Positions 36,401 to 45,094 of a stretch of DNA of 64,000 nucleotides are shown here, in pieces; the first letter of the stretch is position 1, and the number at the start of each line of letters is the position of its first letter. Location of the stretch: NCBI GenBank assembly GCA_001414325.1, contig LLKB01000001.1, positions 1,059,699-1,123,698 on the forward strand. The letters are read 5' to 3'. The notes under the pieces were generated by a model. That model was not told the origin of the DNA. It made no database searches and worked only from the letters and a program-made list of their open reading frames with translations. Source of the DNA: Butyribacter intestini. GTDB taxonomy: Bacteria; Bacillota; Clostridia; Lachnospirales; Lachnospiraceae. The position numbers were made by a program, and so were the translations under genes.

Positions 36401-37165
36401 CTCATAAGATGCTTCGATAGGTGCATTGTAATAACCATCCTCAAACTTAACATTCTTAAGTTCTGTCTGGAATGTTGTATGACGGCAGTGGTCTGACCAA
36501 TATGTATCAAGTACACGAATCTCCGTAACGGAAGGCTCTCTGTTTTCCTCATTTTTAAAGTAATTTTGAATATGCAGGAAATCTTTAAATGTCATTGCAA
36601 GATTAAGAGACTCGTATAATTTCTTAAGTTCGTCCTCAGACATCTGTCTGAAACCGTCAAATATAGCAACATCCGCCGGCTCATCAAATTCCTGTACAAG
36701 TGTCTCAGGAATATTTTCTGAAGCCTCCCTTGAATCTACAGGGTTGATACAATACTCTTTAATCTTCTCTTTATCCTGGTCATCTATATCTCCCTCAAAA
36801 ACATAAGTCGTTGCTGAACGGATAACGGGATTTTCTTTCTCGTTTAAAAGTTTAACACACTGTTCTGCCGAATCTGCTCTCTGGTCAAACTGACCCGGAA
36901 GATATTCAACTGAAAACACAAAACTTCCGTTAGCTTTTTTAAATTCATTCTCATAGCAGTTATCAACTGGCGGCTCAGAAAATACTGTTCCAAGAGCCTG
37001 CTTATAAGTTGCATCACTAAGATTTTCAACATCATAGCGAATAAGTACCCTGACATTATTAATACTCTTTATACCAAGATAACGCTTTACTTCTTCTTTA
37101 AGTTCCTTTGCATGTACTGCATATGGCTGTTTCTTTTCAACATAAATCCTTCTTACACTTCCCAT
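33410..37165 (-). CDS. purL: Phosphoribosylformylglycinamidine synthase, single-chain (PurS-PurL-PurQ)
   Basis: 1251 residues, the large fused form. FGAM synthase converts FGAR, glutamine and ATP to FGAM in purine synthesis. The N-terminal PurS-like part (1-145) is followed by two AIR-synthase-type ATP halves, seen in KNETHNHPTEIEPFGGAATC, GGRTGRDGIGGATGSS and SIGGKDSMSGTFND. The C-terminal class-I glutaminase has catalytic Cys near 1090 in LGICNGFQ and the His-Glu of SHGEGRF. GGAGGCACCGCA precedes the ATG. No other pur gene is adjacent. The stop is fused to a hairpin repeat. Confidence 0.97.
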   Translation of the reverse strand: MGSVRRIYVEKKQPYAVHAKELKEEVKRYLGIKSINNVRVLIRYDVENLSDATYKQALGTVFSEPPVDNCYENEFKKANGSFVFSVEYLPGQFDQRADSAEQCVKLLNEKENPVIRSATTYVFEGDIDDQDKEKIKEYCINPVDSREASENIPETLVQEFDEPADVAIFDGFRQMSEDELKKLYESLNLAMTFKDFLHIQNYFKNEENREPSVTEIRVLDTYWSDHCRHTTFQTELKNVKFEDGYYNAPIEASYEMYEAARKELFKDRPDKYVSLMDIALMGMRKLKADGKLDDMEESDEINACSIVVPVEIDGKTEEWLIFFKNETHNHPTEIEPFGGAATCLGGAIRDPLSGRGYVYQAMRVTGAADPTVSMKDTLPGKLPQRKIVTGAAKGYSSYGNQIGLATGLVNEIYHPNYVAKRMEIGAVMGAAPRRNVIRENSDPGDIIILLGGRTGRDGIGGATGSSKAHTTKSIDVCGAEVQKGNAPTERKIQRLFRREEVSSIIKKCNDFGAGGVSVAIGELADGLKVNLDKVPKKYAGLDGTELAISESQERMAVVVDSKDVDKMLKYAEEENLEAVAVAEVTEEPRLVLSWRDKVIVDLSRAFLDTNGAHQETDVVVTMPDEKANYFDEKKDTTDVKKAWLDTLSDLNVCSQKGLVEMFDSSIGAASVYMPYGGKYQLTPTQSMVAKLPMSEGKCDTVTMMSYGLDPYLASWSPYHGSVYAVISSVAKIVAAGGDYSKIRFTFQEYFRRLGEDPKRWGEPMAALLGAYDAQIKLGLPSIGGKDSMSGTFNDIDVPPTLCSFAVDIAKTGDVVSPELKKAGNVLVKFDIEKDKYSLPVYDKLMSLYSKITDMIKSKVIVSAYAVGFGGICEAVSKMAFGNGLGVKIDESVDRDELFAKEYGSIIAEVSADDLDKIMAEYKKIALVTDDAEFVYGDAVISMKEALENWTGKLESVFPTRSDVEQIELEDKLFDAKTVYTAKNKVARPKVFIPVFPGTNCEYDTTKAFELAGADVKTVVFKNMTESQIVESVNAFEAAIKESQILMFSGGFSAGDEPDGSAKFIASIFRNPKIMEAVHELLQKRDGLALGICNGFQALIKLGLVPFGEIKPQTENAPTLTTNSIGRHISKSVYTKVVTNKSPWLMKAELGGVYAIPASHGEGRFVAPKNVIDNLFANGQVATRYVDLNGVPTMDEDYNPNGSYAAIEGITSPDGRVLGKMAHSERIGDSVAINIVGNQNQHIFESGVSYFK

Positions 37166-37296
37166 TGCGGTGCCTCCATTTCATTTATATGTTTGTATGC
37201 TCTGACATTTATCTGTACATAGTACAGACACCATGCTGCTGTTTGCACCTGCGGTGTTTACAGCAACAATAGTGGTCCTTTAATTACATAATAAAA

Positions 37297-38616
37297 TTAC
37301 TTTGATGATTTGCTGCTTCCTGATGACTTACTTGTCGATTTCTTTGATGACGATTTAGACGATGATTTCTTTGACGATGATTTCTTTGATGATGACTCCT
37401 TCATCTTCTGGAGATCCTCGGCAGTTACTATCTCAGTTGTCATAGAACCTATCTCGACATTGTTCCATACACTTGCATTTACTTTAATCTTATAAGATTC
37501 TTTAAGTTTGTTAAGCCACTCTGTATATTTTTCTGTCTGTGCAGATTTAACTGCATCATCACAGGCTTTCTGATAGCTTGATGTTGAATTGTTATCAATC
37601 ATTTTTACAAATACATAATATCCGGCTTTTTCATCATAGAATACCGGTGAAACAGTTCCGTTCTTCATAGCCTTAACCTTTTTAAGATTTGCAGTTGAAA
37701 GATATGACCAGCCTGCCTTTTCTGTAAATTCTGCCTTATCATATTTTACATCTGTCTTATCTTTGCTTCCGATAAGCTTTGTAAAGTCTTTTGCCTTTGC
37801 AGCTTTCTTTGCGTATTTGTTTATCTCAGTTTTATATTCCTGTTTCTTTTTTGCAGATACTTTCTTTGTATTTCCACTGCTGTCTGTTTTTGAAAGTGCT
37901 ACTGCATAATACTGAATATCATACTCTCTGTAATCTTTCTTTGAAATCTTCTTTATAACCGAAGTTTCATCAACCTTTTTGTTTAACTCTTTCTGCCTGT
38001 CTGACTTATATCTGTCTGCAAGAATAGTTTTCTCAAATCTCTTTGTAAGTTTTTTCTTTGACATACTAAGACGGAATTTCTGAATCCATGAAAGTCCTTT
38101 CATTGCTTTTTTCGCCTGGCTCTCAGCCTTTTTCTCTTCTGCAGAAGTAAGCTTGTAACCGGCTTTTACAGCTTCTTTATAAAGAACCACATATTCTTCT
38201 TCATTGTCTAAGATTTCCTGTTTGATACCTATCTTGTTTGACACACTTGATGGTACATTAGAATCACTTCCCTGGTATGATGACTCCCATACTGAAGTTC
38301 CCATATATGCCTGATACATCTCATCATAAGGAAGATAATAAGATTCTTTCTCATAAATAGGATACATCATGTCATCCATGGTAACTTTTGTTCCGTTGAC
38401 CGTAAATGCAACTTCAGGACCTAACTGCTGTATGCCAACACCTATACATAATACAAGTACCAAAACTATACATATGGCACTCAATACGATTGCCTTGACA
38501 TTTCTGCCTGAACTTACACCTAATTTCTTTTTGCCTGTTGCAGCTTTAACAGTAACATTTTCTTTTTTTTCACTGTTATCTTTCTGCTGATTCATAACTT
38601 TCTTTGCTGAATTCAT
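37297..38616 (-). CDS. SurA/PrsA-like foldase with transmembrane anchor and Ser/Lys tail
   Basis: 439 residues. A cytoplasmic N-terminus is followed by one helix (AIVLSAICIVLVLVLCIGVG, about 43-63), so it is a membrane-anchored rather than lipid-anchored protein. The outer region starts VAFTVNGTKVTMDDMMYPIY, a SurA_N-type beginning, continues with long Lys-rich helices, and has a parvulin-like stretch (EKAGWSYLSTANLKKVKAMK, VSPVFYDEKAGYYVFVKMID). The last 30 residues are almost only Ser and Lys, probably for wall contact. It probably helps exported proteins fold. The PPIase site is degenerate, so enzymatic activity is uncertain. A tRNA-Leu lies divergently upstream. Confidence 0.75.
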   Translation of the reverse strand: MNSAKKVMNQQKDNSEKKENVTVKAATGKKKLGVSSGRNVKAIVLSAICIVLVLVLCIGVGIQQLGPEVAFTVNGTKVTMDDMMYPIYEKESYYLPYDEMYQAYMGTSVWESSYQGSDSNVPSSVSNKIGIKQEILDNEEEYVVLYKEAVKAGYKLTSAEEKKAESQAKKAMKGLSWIQKFRLSMSKKKLTKRFEKTILADRYKSDRQKELNKKVDETSVIKKISKKDYREYDIQYYAVALSKTDSSGNTKKVSAKKKQEYKTEINKYAKKAAKAKDFTKLIGSKDKTDVKYDKAEFTEKAGWSYLSTANLKKVKAMKNGTVSPVFYDEKAGYYVFVKMIDNNSTSSYQKACDDAVKSAQTEKYTEWLNKLKESYKIKVNASVWNNVEIGSMTTEIVTAEDLQKMKESSSKKSSSKKSSSKSSSKKSTSKSSGSSKSSK

Positions 38617-38767
38617 TGTTGCTCCTCCAAAAGTATTCTACGCACAAATCACTTTCAAAGTGATAAAACGCTACTTTCTATTCTATCTTAAAAAAAATAT
38701 AAGTCAAGACTGCAAATGTGATAACTCTTTGAACTTTTACATTTTTCTGCTTTTTTTATTTTTTTTA

Positions 38768-38796
38768 TTGACATTTATGTGATTAATTGATATGAT
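38768..38796 (+). promoter_or_regulatory. Promoter of tRNA-Leu
   Basis: TTGACA (38768-38773), 17-base spacer, TATGAT (38791-38796), about 32 bases before the tRNA 5' end. Confidence 0.75.
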
Positions 38797-38827
38797 TTAC
38801 AAGTGTTGTGTATAATATTACATATAT

Positions 38828-38911
38828 GCGGAAGTGCTGGAATTGGCAGACAGGCATGATTCAGGTTCATGTGTCGGCAACGACGTGTGGGTTCAAGTCC
38901 CATTTTCCGCA
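38828..38911 (+). tRNA. tRNA-Leu(CAG)
   Basis: 84 nt class-II tRNA. Acceptor GCGGAAG/TTTCCGC, anticodon stem CATGA/TCATG around loop TTCAGGT (anticodon CAG), long variable arm, T-loop GGGTTCAAGTCCC. The discriminator base is A and CCA is not encoded. Confidence 0.95.
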
Positions 38912-38945
38912 TTCATTACTTTTTATTTTTTTATAAGTTTTTACC

Positions 38946-38985
38946 TCGCCTTATCGGGATTATTACATATTCTCCCGATAGGGCA
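38946..38985 (+). terminator. Terminator after tRNA-Leu
   Basis: GCCTTATCGGGA/TCCCGATAGGGC stem around an AT-rich loop, followed by CACTTTCTTTTTT. Confidence 0.7.
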
Positions 38986-39006
38986 CTTTCTTTTTTATCG
39001 CAGCAA

Positions 39007-39056
39007 AAGAGGTTTTAACATTCAGTTAGTTTGTTCATTATATGCTGAATTTTCTT
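39007..39056. repeat. Possible decayed central stem of the GTAAC element
   Basis: GTTTGTTCATTATATGCTGA and the following ATTTTCTTTT resemble the stem of the copy at 33324. Ends and outer stem are not recognisable, so the assignment is weak. Confidence 0.3.
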
Positions 39057-39065
39057 TTCAACAAC

Positions 39066-39096
39066 CAAAAAGGGCTGTCCTTAGGACAACCCTTTT
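39066..39096 (-). terminator. Terminator of rplS
   Basis: AAAAGGGCTGTCC/GGACAACCCTTTT stem with one mismatch and a 3-base loop; T-rich tails. It lies 53 bp after the rplS stop on the minus strand. Confidence 0.7.
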
Positions 39097-39148
39097 AAAT
39101 TTTTTCGCTATTTCACTTTGATAAGTGCACTTTAAAAGACAATCTTTA

Positions 39149-39496
39149 TTATTTAACGATTTCTTTAACCTTAGCAGCTTTACCAACTCTGTCACGAAGA
39201 TAGAATAATTTAGCACGTCTTGCCTTACCTCTGCGTACTACTTCAATCTTGTCAATGATTGGTGAATGAACCGGCCAAGTTTTCTCTACACCTACACCAT
39301 TAGAGAACTTTCTAACTGTAAATGTCTCTCTCGCTCCACCATTCTGTCTCTTAAGTACTGTACCCTCGAATACCTGGATACGCTCTCTTGAGCCCTCAAT
39401 AACTTTAGCATAAACTTTAACAGTATCACCTACTCTAAAGTCTGCTACTTCTGACTTTAACTGTGCATCTTCGATTGCTTTAATAATATCGTTCAT
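39149..39496 (-). CDS. rplS: 50S ribosomal protein L19
   Basis: 115 residues, full length. Family hallmarks: [20 protein letters not shown], the basic [20 protein letters not shown] strand region, and C-terminal [20 protein letters not shown]. It sits at the 30S-50S interface. AAGGAGGTCACAAA precedes the ATG. Unlike many Firmicutes, trmD and rimM are not upstream; the gene has its own promoter and terminator. Confidence 0.98.
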   Translation of the reverse strand: MNDIIKAIEDAQLKSEVADFRVGDTVKVYAKVIEGSRERIQVFEGTVLKRQNGGARETFTVRKFSNGVGVEKTWPVHSPIIDKIEVVRRGKARRAKLFYLRDRVGKAAKVKEIVK

Positions 39497-39593
39497 TTTG
39501 TGACCTCCTTAATTATTTTGACATTCTTAATACTTCTGTGTAATATCTACAACCGTAACAGAGGAATATCTCTATTCACAAACAACATTCAAT

Positions 39594-39622
39594 ATTTTAT
39601 CACAGCTTATCATCTATTGCAA
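39594..39622 (-). promoter_or_regulatory. Promoter of rplS
   Basis: On the minus strand TTGCAA (39617-39622) and TAAAAT (39594-39599) with a 17-base spacer. The leader is about 90 nt and contains a small hairpin (AGAGATATTCCTCT); it could hold an L19-type autoregulatory leader, which I cannot confirm. Confidence 0.6.
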
Positions 39623-39659
39623 GCATTTTTTAAATTTTTATCCTGCATCAATCTGACTG

Positions 39660-42600
39660 TCACTTAAACAGTTCTAATATCTCATCTTTTGTCAGATTGT
39701 TCACGAACAGTTCATCAGCTTCGATAACCGAGTCAGACAACACTTTTTTCCTCTTTTGAAGCTCGTATATTTTTTCTTCTATTGAGTCTTTTGTCACATA
39801 CTTTATTACCTGGACTTTTCTCTTTTGTCCTATCCTGTATGCCCTGTCTGTTGCCTGTTCCTCAACAGCCGGATTCCACCACGGGTCAAAATGTATAACG
39901 GTGTCCGCACCTGTAAGGTTTAAACCGGTTCCACCGGCCTTTAAGGAAATCAAAAATACCTTGACTTCTCCACGGTTAAATTCCTTTACATATTTTTTTC
40001 TTTCCTCCGGTTTTGTCGCACCGACAAGATAAAAATATGGTATCTCACTTTTTCTCAGTTCATCCGCAATAATCGAAAGCATTGAAGTAAACTGCGAGAA
40101 TATGATAACACTGTGTCCACCCTCTATTATATCGGGAAGCTGTTCCATAAGAAGCTCAAGCTTACCGCTGCCGCCATGATAATTTTCAATAAATGTACCC
40201 GGATGACAGCATATCTGTCTAAGCCTTGTCAATGCCGCAAGTACCTGTATCCTGTCCTTTCCGCTCTGAATATCAGAGTTATCCATTATCTCACTCTGAA
40301 TCCTTGACAGATAAGAACCATATATCTTTTTCTGTTTTGCAGTCATCTCAGATATACGTTTTGTTTCTATCTTATCAGGAAGATCCTTAAGCACATCTTT
40401 CTTCATTCTTCTGAGTATAAAAGGCTGTATGCGTCTTTTTAACTCCTGCATCCTGCTCTCATTTTTTTCTTTGAGAATAGGCTTTTCATAATGCTCGGCA
40501 AACTTTGAATATCTTGACAAAAATCCCGGCATTATAAAATCAAAGATAGACCACAGCTCTGACAATGTATTTTCGATAGGAGTTCCGGTAAGTGCAAATC
40601 TATGCTCTGCAACAACTGATTTTACAGCTTTTGCTCCAAGTGAAGCCGGATTTTTTATAAACTGTGCTTCATCGATAAACATATTGTCATATCTTATGTC
40701 TTTGAAAAAATCTGCATCTTTCCTTATAAGAGGATATGTTGTTATCCACACATCATAATCATCCCTGTCCTCACACAGAAGTCTTTTTCTCTCCTCTGGG
40801 TCGCCGCTTATTATCCTTGTCCTTATATGAGGAGCGAACTTTTCAAACTCCTCCTGCCAGTTGTATGACAGAGATGTAGGGCATACGATAAGCGATTTAC
40901 TTCCGGGTTCAGAACATATATATACTATGGTCTGTAAAGTCTTTCCAAGTCCCATATCGTCTGCAAGAATACCTCCCATACTATATCTTGCAAGATTTTT
41001 AAGCCATCTGTAGCCGACCACCTGGTACTCTCTCATTTTTGCCTGAACACATTCAGGCACTTCATACTCACTAACACCCGGATTCTTTATCTCCCGAATC
41101 AGTTTTTTAAATCCATCGTCTCTCTCCACGCACTGGCTGTCAGGCATTATTTCATCTATATACACCGCTGCATTTTCCTGGAATTTCAAAATCCCGTTGC
41201 TATCCCCAACGCTGTTTTCAACCAGCCATTCAATCGTCTTTTTCTGTTTATCATCCTCAAGGCTTATAAATGCACCATTTTTTAAGCGGTAATACTTTTT
41301 CTTAAGATGAACAGCCCTAAAAAATTCTTCCAATTCATCCTTTGGCACCTGCGAATATTCCATATCCATTTCGAGCAGGTTTATATCAGTATTAAGTCTT
41401 ATGTTCGCTGACATATGGCCTATCTTTTTAACATTTATGTTTTTATATTCTTTTGAGTAAAATACTTCAAAATTATCGGTCAGTATGCTTCTGTTGTCAG
41501 TCATCATACTGAAAATATCTTCCTCATTCCTCAATATAAAAGAACTGTCATTTATCTTAAAATTAAGGTCATATAAAACTCTTGTAAGTCTTTCTTCCTC
41601 CTCTTTATCACGGACAAGAATATATTTTCCCGAATAATTTTCTTCAAGCGGATTTATTGCATAATCGCCATACTGAAATTTGACTACCGCCGTAACCGAT
41701 ACTTTTTTTCTGTTGTGATATATATCAAGATAAAGTTTTGGAACAAGCGGTTCAACTATATACATATCTTTAATCTCATCCGGCACATTAATATTCATAT
41801 GTTTTTTTACTACCGGAAGGACTTTTTCAATAAACCCGTTCTTATTGTCACTTCTAAACTCTATCTCTTTGCCGTTCTGCATAAAGAGTGGCACATAAAA
41901 CGGCAACAGGCAGCTTACAAACTCTTTTTCAGGCAGATAAAGTGCATTATCATAAAAAAGTATGCTTCCGTCCTCACACAAAGAAATCAGTTTATTGTCA
42001 GCAGATTTTTTTAAAGTCAGCATATTATCGTCTAACAGCATATCTATTGACAATTCCGGATTCCCCTTTACTATATTTATGTTTTTAAACTCTTTTCCAA
42101 AAATATTTATGTCACACTCAATGTTCTCTGAAAGGTCGAGAAGCTTTTGCAGCATCTTTTTTGACAATATAAGTTCCTGCCGCTTAAAAAGACTTGAATA
42201 ATATGTCTTTCCAAGTGTCTCCTGTATCTCATATATATCCGTAAGATAATCAAGTATCTTTGCTGAGTTTTCCTCAAACGCACTCTCACCCGGCACATAG
42301 TGAAACTCCTTGCCGAGTTCTATTGTCTCTTCATTATAATATTCATTTATAAATTTCTTCGTATTTGAAACCTTATACATCTTATGTTCACCGGCTTCAA
42401 AACTTACATATGCCCTGGAATTTGTACTTTTCATAAATTCAGGTATAGATATATTTAATTTTAGTTGAAAATAGTTTGGTGTAAGATGGTTATATTCTCT
42501 TTTTCTAAAATATTCAACCACATTGTACGCCACTCTGTCTTCTTCGTTGAAATTAACTTTTGCATTTTCACGCTGCTGATAGTCAGCAACAAAAAGCATC

Positions 42601-42860
42601 ATAGCTATAACATGCTTACATGCTCCTGACAATTTAACATGCGACGGACAATTACATGAATACTGTATGTCTCCGTCATCCTCAACCGCAACAGTAACTA
42701 TATACTGGTTACTGCCCTTTACGACTCCTTTATACTGCTTTAAATTGTCATTCCATGTTACATTTGAAACGGCATGAGCAGCATAGTAACGCATTCCCCT
42801 GTAATAAACCCTGTCGGAGGACGCATACTGTTTTATTGCCTCCCTTGTTATCTTTCTCAT
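39660..42860 (-). CDS. SNF2-family helicase with N-terminal SWIM zinc finger
   Basis: 1066 residues. A SWIM motif (CxC...CxH) is in SCNCPSHVKLSGACKH near residues 68-84. A middle region with many beta-strands follows, then the SNF2 ATPase: motif I DDMGLGKTLQT (about 630), DEAQ box IDEAQFIKNPAS, GTPIENTLSELWSIFDF, and helicase C motifs VIIFSQFTSM and LISLKAGGTGLNLTGADTVI with QATDRAYRIGQ. Such proteins translocate on double-stranded DNA, often remodelling protein-DNA complexes or aiding repair; the SWIM domain binds DNA or protein. AGGTGA precedes the ATG. It lies 26 bp after the flippase gene, so it may be the last gene of the yqfC-ybeY operon. Confidence 0.93.
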   Translation of the reverse strand: MRKITREAIKQYASSDRVYYRGMRYYAAHAVSNVTWNDNLKQYKGVVKGSNQYIVTVAVEDDGDIQYSCNCPSHVKLSGACKHVIAMMLFVADYQQRENAKVNFNEEDRVAYNVVEYFRKREYNHLTPNYFQLKLNISIPEFMKSTNSRAYVSFEAGEHKMYKVSNTKKFINEYYNEETIELGKEFHYVPGESAFEENSAKILDYLTDIYEIQETLGKTYYSSLFKRQELILSKKMLQKLLDLSENIECDINIFGKEFKNINIVKGNPELSIDMLLDDNMLTLKKSADNKLISLCEDGSILFYDNALYLPEKEFVSCLLPFYVPLFMQNGKEIEFRSDNKNGFIEKVLPVVKKHMNINVPDEIKDMYIVEPLVPKLYLDIYHNRKKVSVTAVVKFQYGDYAINPLEENYSGKYILVRDKEEEERLTRVLYDLNFKINDSSFILRNEEDIFSMMTDNRSILTDNFEVFYSKEYKNINVKKIGHMSANIRLNTDINLLEMDMEYSQVPKDELEEFFRAVHLKKKYYRLKNGAFISLEDDKQKKTIEWLVENSVGDSNGILKFQENAAVYIDEIMPDSQCVERDDGFKKLIREIKNPGVSEYEVPECVQAKMREYQVVGYRWLKNLARYSMGGILADDMGLGKTLQTIVYICSEPGSKSLIVCPTSLSYNWQEEFEKFAPHIRTRIISGDPEERKRLLCEDRDDYDVWITTYPLIRKDADFFKDIRYDNMFIDEAQFIKNPASLGAKAVKSVVAEHRFALTGTPIENTLSELWSIFDFIMPGFLSRYSKFAEHYEKPILKEKNESRMQELKRRIQPFILRRMKKDVLKDLPDKIETKRISEMTAKQKKIYGSYLSRIQSEIMDNSDIQSGKDRIQVLAALTRLRQICCHPGTFIENYHGGSGKLELLMEQLPDIIEGGHSVIIFSQFTSMLSIIADELRKSEIPYFYLVGATKPEERKKYVKEFNRGEVKVFLISLKAGGTGLNLTGADTVIHFDPWWNPAVEEQATDRAYRIGQKRKVQVIKYVTKDSIEEKIYELQKRKKVLSDSVIEADELFVNNLTKDEILELFK

Positions 42861-42886
42861 AACACGTCACCTGCCTTTCACCGGAA

Positions 42887-44533
42887 TTATCCTAACAAAT
42901 GAAATTTATCTGCAACTTTCGCCATTCTTCTTCCCATAGGGAATTCATATAATTCTTTTCTGCTAAGCCCATGCATTTTAAGTACAAGTGCAAAATAAAT
43001 CGAAACTGCCACGACAAGTGCCGGAAATATCGCTATATATACTTTACTTGTTAGTATCACAAACACTTTATAGACCGCATATGTTGCTATACCCATAACA
43101 AATGAAGCAAGCAGCGGAACACAGAATGTCCTTGTAGTTTCCTGTTTGTACTTCATATATTTTGCAACTGACCTTCCATTGAGGAAGCACACTACTAGCG
43201 GATATGTGACATTGCCAAGAACAAGTGCATATACTCCAAGACTTGTCCATCTAAGCAGCACATATACGAACACAATATGAATGATAAGTGATACAAGCGA
43301 ATGAATTACCGGAAGTCCCATTTTATCTATACTCTGTAATACTCCGCTCGTCACGGTTGACAATGCATAAAATATGACACATGATGAACCTATCAGCATC
43401 ATCATGCTTCCCGTATTTATATCAGATGACGGGAAAAGAAGTGTAATTATAGGTCTTGCAAGAACCGCAAGTCCCATAGCTGACGGAAATGCTATTATCA
43501 TATTGAACTTTATCGCCATATCTGTTTTTTTTCTGGCATCTGCCATATCTCCCGCCGCCACCGATGATACAAGATTTGGTATCATTGAGGACGCTATCGC
43601 AGTAGAAACAGCAATAGGCACACTTACAAGCAGTCTGTATTTTGTACTGTATATTCCCTGTAATGTCTTAACCACTTTATCAGAATATCCAAGTGTTCCC
43701 ATTACATTGTTAAAGATGGTCACATCTATTATTCCGCTTAACTGATAAACCGTCTGACTGAGTATTATAGGCACGACCGTCACAAAAATTATTTTGTATG
43801 TCTGAACAAGAGACTCTCCTGTTGTAACCCTGTCCCTTTTTGCCTGCTTTCTCATAACCGGACGATACATCATATATATAAATAAGAGTATTATAAGTGC
43901 CGTCACTGCACCTATACAGGTTCCGAGTGTTCCACCGGCAGCTCCCCATGCCGGCAGCTTTGGCGATGCACTGTGTGCACGCATAAAGAAATATGCTGCA
44001 CCGACACTTACAAATGCATTTACAACCTGTTCAAATATCTGCGATATTGCTGTCGGAAGCATAGTCCTGTGCCCCTGGAAAAGACCTCTGAACACACCCA
44101 TTACCGCAACTATAAATATTGTAGGAGCCAAAACCCTGAGAGGTACAGCTATACCACTGTATTTAGAAAAGAATTTTGCCTCTATCCAGTCTGCTCCGAA
44201 ATATACAAATAATGCCGCTATTCCGCCGGTACATATCGAAACTGTCATAGAACATCTGAATATTTTATATGCACTTTTATAACGCTTCTGAGAGATTTTT
44301 GCCGAAACCATTTTTGAAACAGCCATAGGCATACCATATGATGAAATTATCAAAAGAATATTGTATATCTCAAAAGCCGCTGAATATACACCATTTCCCT
44401 CATCTCCGATTATATTTGCCATCGGTATCCTATATATCATACCTATAAGTCTTACAAGTATTGACGCAACTGCCAAAATACTTCCCTGTTTAAGAAATCC
44501 GCTTGCCACTTTATTGTTCTTACTTGTTTCCAT
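42887..44533 (-). CDS. SpoVB/MurJ-type polysaccharide or lipid flippase (MOP superfamily)
   Basis: About 548 residues with some 14 transmembrane helices. It starts with GFLKQGSILAVASILVRLIG, the SpoVB/MurJ-type first helix, then IPMANIIGDEGNGVYSAAFE. Members flip lipid-linked sugars, especially lipid II-like precursors; SpoVB acts in spore cortex synthesis. AAAGGGG lies 9-10 bases before the ATG at 44533. The frame is open seven codons further, which would overlap ybeY. It is downstream of yqfC, yqfD, phoH and ybeY. I cannot tell lipid II from other substrates by sequence. Confidence 0.85.
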   Translation of the reverse strand: METSKNNKVASGFLKQGSILAVASILVRLIGMIYRIPMANIIGDEGNGVYSAAFEIYNILLIISSYGMPMAVSKMVSAKISQKRYKSAYKIFRCSMTVSICTGGIAALFVYFGADWIEAKFFSKYSGIAVPLRVLAPTIFIVAVMGVFRGLFQGHRTMLPTAISQIFEQVVNAFVSVGAAYFFMRAHSASPKLPAWGAAGGTLGTCIGAVTALIILLFIYMMYRPVMRKQAKRDRVTTGESLVQTYKIIFVTVVPIILSQTVYQLSGIIDVTIFNNVMGTLGYSDKVVKTLQGIYSTKYRLLVSVPIAVSTAIASSMIPNLVSSVAAGDMADARKKTDMAIKFNMIIAFPSAMGLAVLARPIITLLFPSSDINTGSMMMLIGSSCVIFYALSTVTSGVLQSIDKMGLPVIHSLVSLIIHIVFVYVLLRWTSLGVYALVLGNVTYPLVVCFLNGRSVAKYMKYKQETTRTFCVPLLASFVMGIATYAVYKVFVILTSKVYIAIFPALVVAVSIYFALVLKMHGLSRKELYEFPMGRRMAKVADKFHLLG

Positions 44534-44547
44534 TACTGTTTTCCCCT

Positions 44548-45057
44548 TTAACAATCTCTTTTTATCCCAAGTGCATTAAGAATTTCTTCCTGTTTTTTCT
44601 CCATGACAATGCGTTCTTCATCTTCCATATGGTCATATCCGAGAAGGTGAAGCATACTATGTGCCGTCAAAAAACACATTTCTCTTTTTATAGAATGACC
44701 GTAATTTTCTGCCTGTTCAAAAGCCCTCTCTACAGATATGACAATATCGCCAAGCAATAGTTCACCGCTTTCAGGATTAAAATACATTGCAAGTGCATCG
44801 TCACTTTCAAGGATTCCATAGTCAGCCGGTGCCTCATAATCAACCATAGGAAATGAAAGTACATCCGTAGGAACATCCAGTTCCCTAAACTCCCTGTTGA
44901 TATTTCTTATTCCCTCATTGTCAGTGAAAGTCACATTTACTTCGCACTCATATGGACATTTTTCAAGTTCTAAAGCCTTTTCTATAACCTGCCTGAGTAC
45001 ATTTTCATAATCGAAACCAATATCAAGTTCCTGTTCGTCTTCCATTAATATAGTCAT
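44548..45057 (-). CDS. ybeY: YbeY endoribonuclease
   Basis: 169 residues. YbeY is a zinc-dependent RNase acting in 16S rRNA 3'-end maturation and ribosome quality control. The metal motif HSMLHLLGYDHMEDEE is near residue 130, preceded by GDIVISVERAFEQA and TDVLSFPMVD. It follows a PgpH-like gene, as in Bacillus. A CGGAGGAATAA sequence precedes the ATG. Confidence 0.97.
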   Translation of the reverse strand: MTILMEDEQELDIGFDYENVLRQVIEKALELEKCPYECEVNVTFTDNEGIRNINREFRELDVPTDVLSFPMVDYEAPADYGILESDDALAMYFNPESGELLLGDIVISVERAFEQAENYGHSIKREMCFLTAHSMLHLLGYDHMEDEERIVMEKKQEEILNALGIKRDC

Positions 45058-45094
45058 TTATTCCTCCGCTATCATTATCTTATACTTGCGATTT

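Noticed and set aside
38828..38911. Integration site at tRNA-Leu
   Set aside because: No integrase gene and no repeat of the tRNA 3' end is visible nearby; the downstream region is a simple terminator.
39497..39590. L19 leader RNA as a firm call
   Set aside because: A leader of suitable length exists, but I cannot match the published consensus by eye, so it is only mentioned with the promoter.
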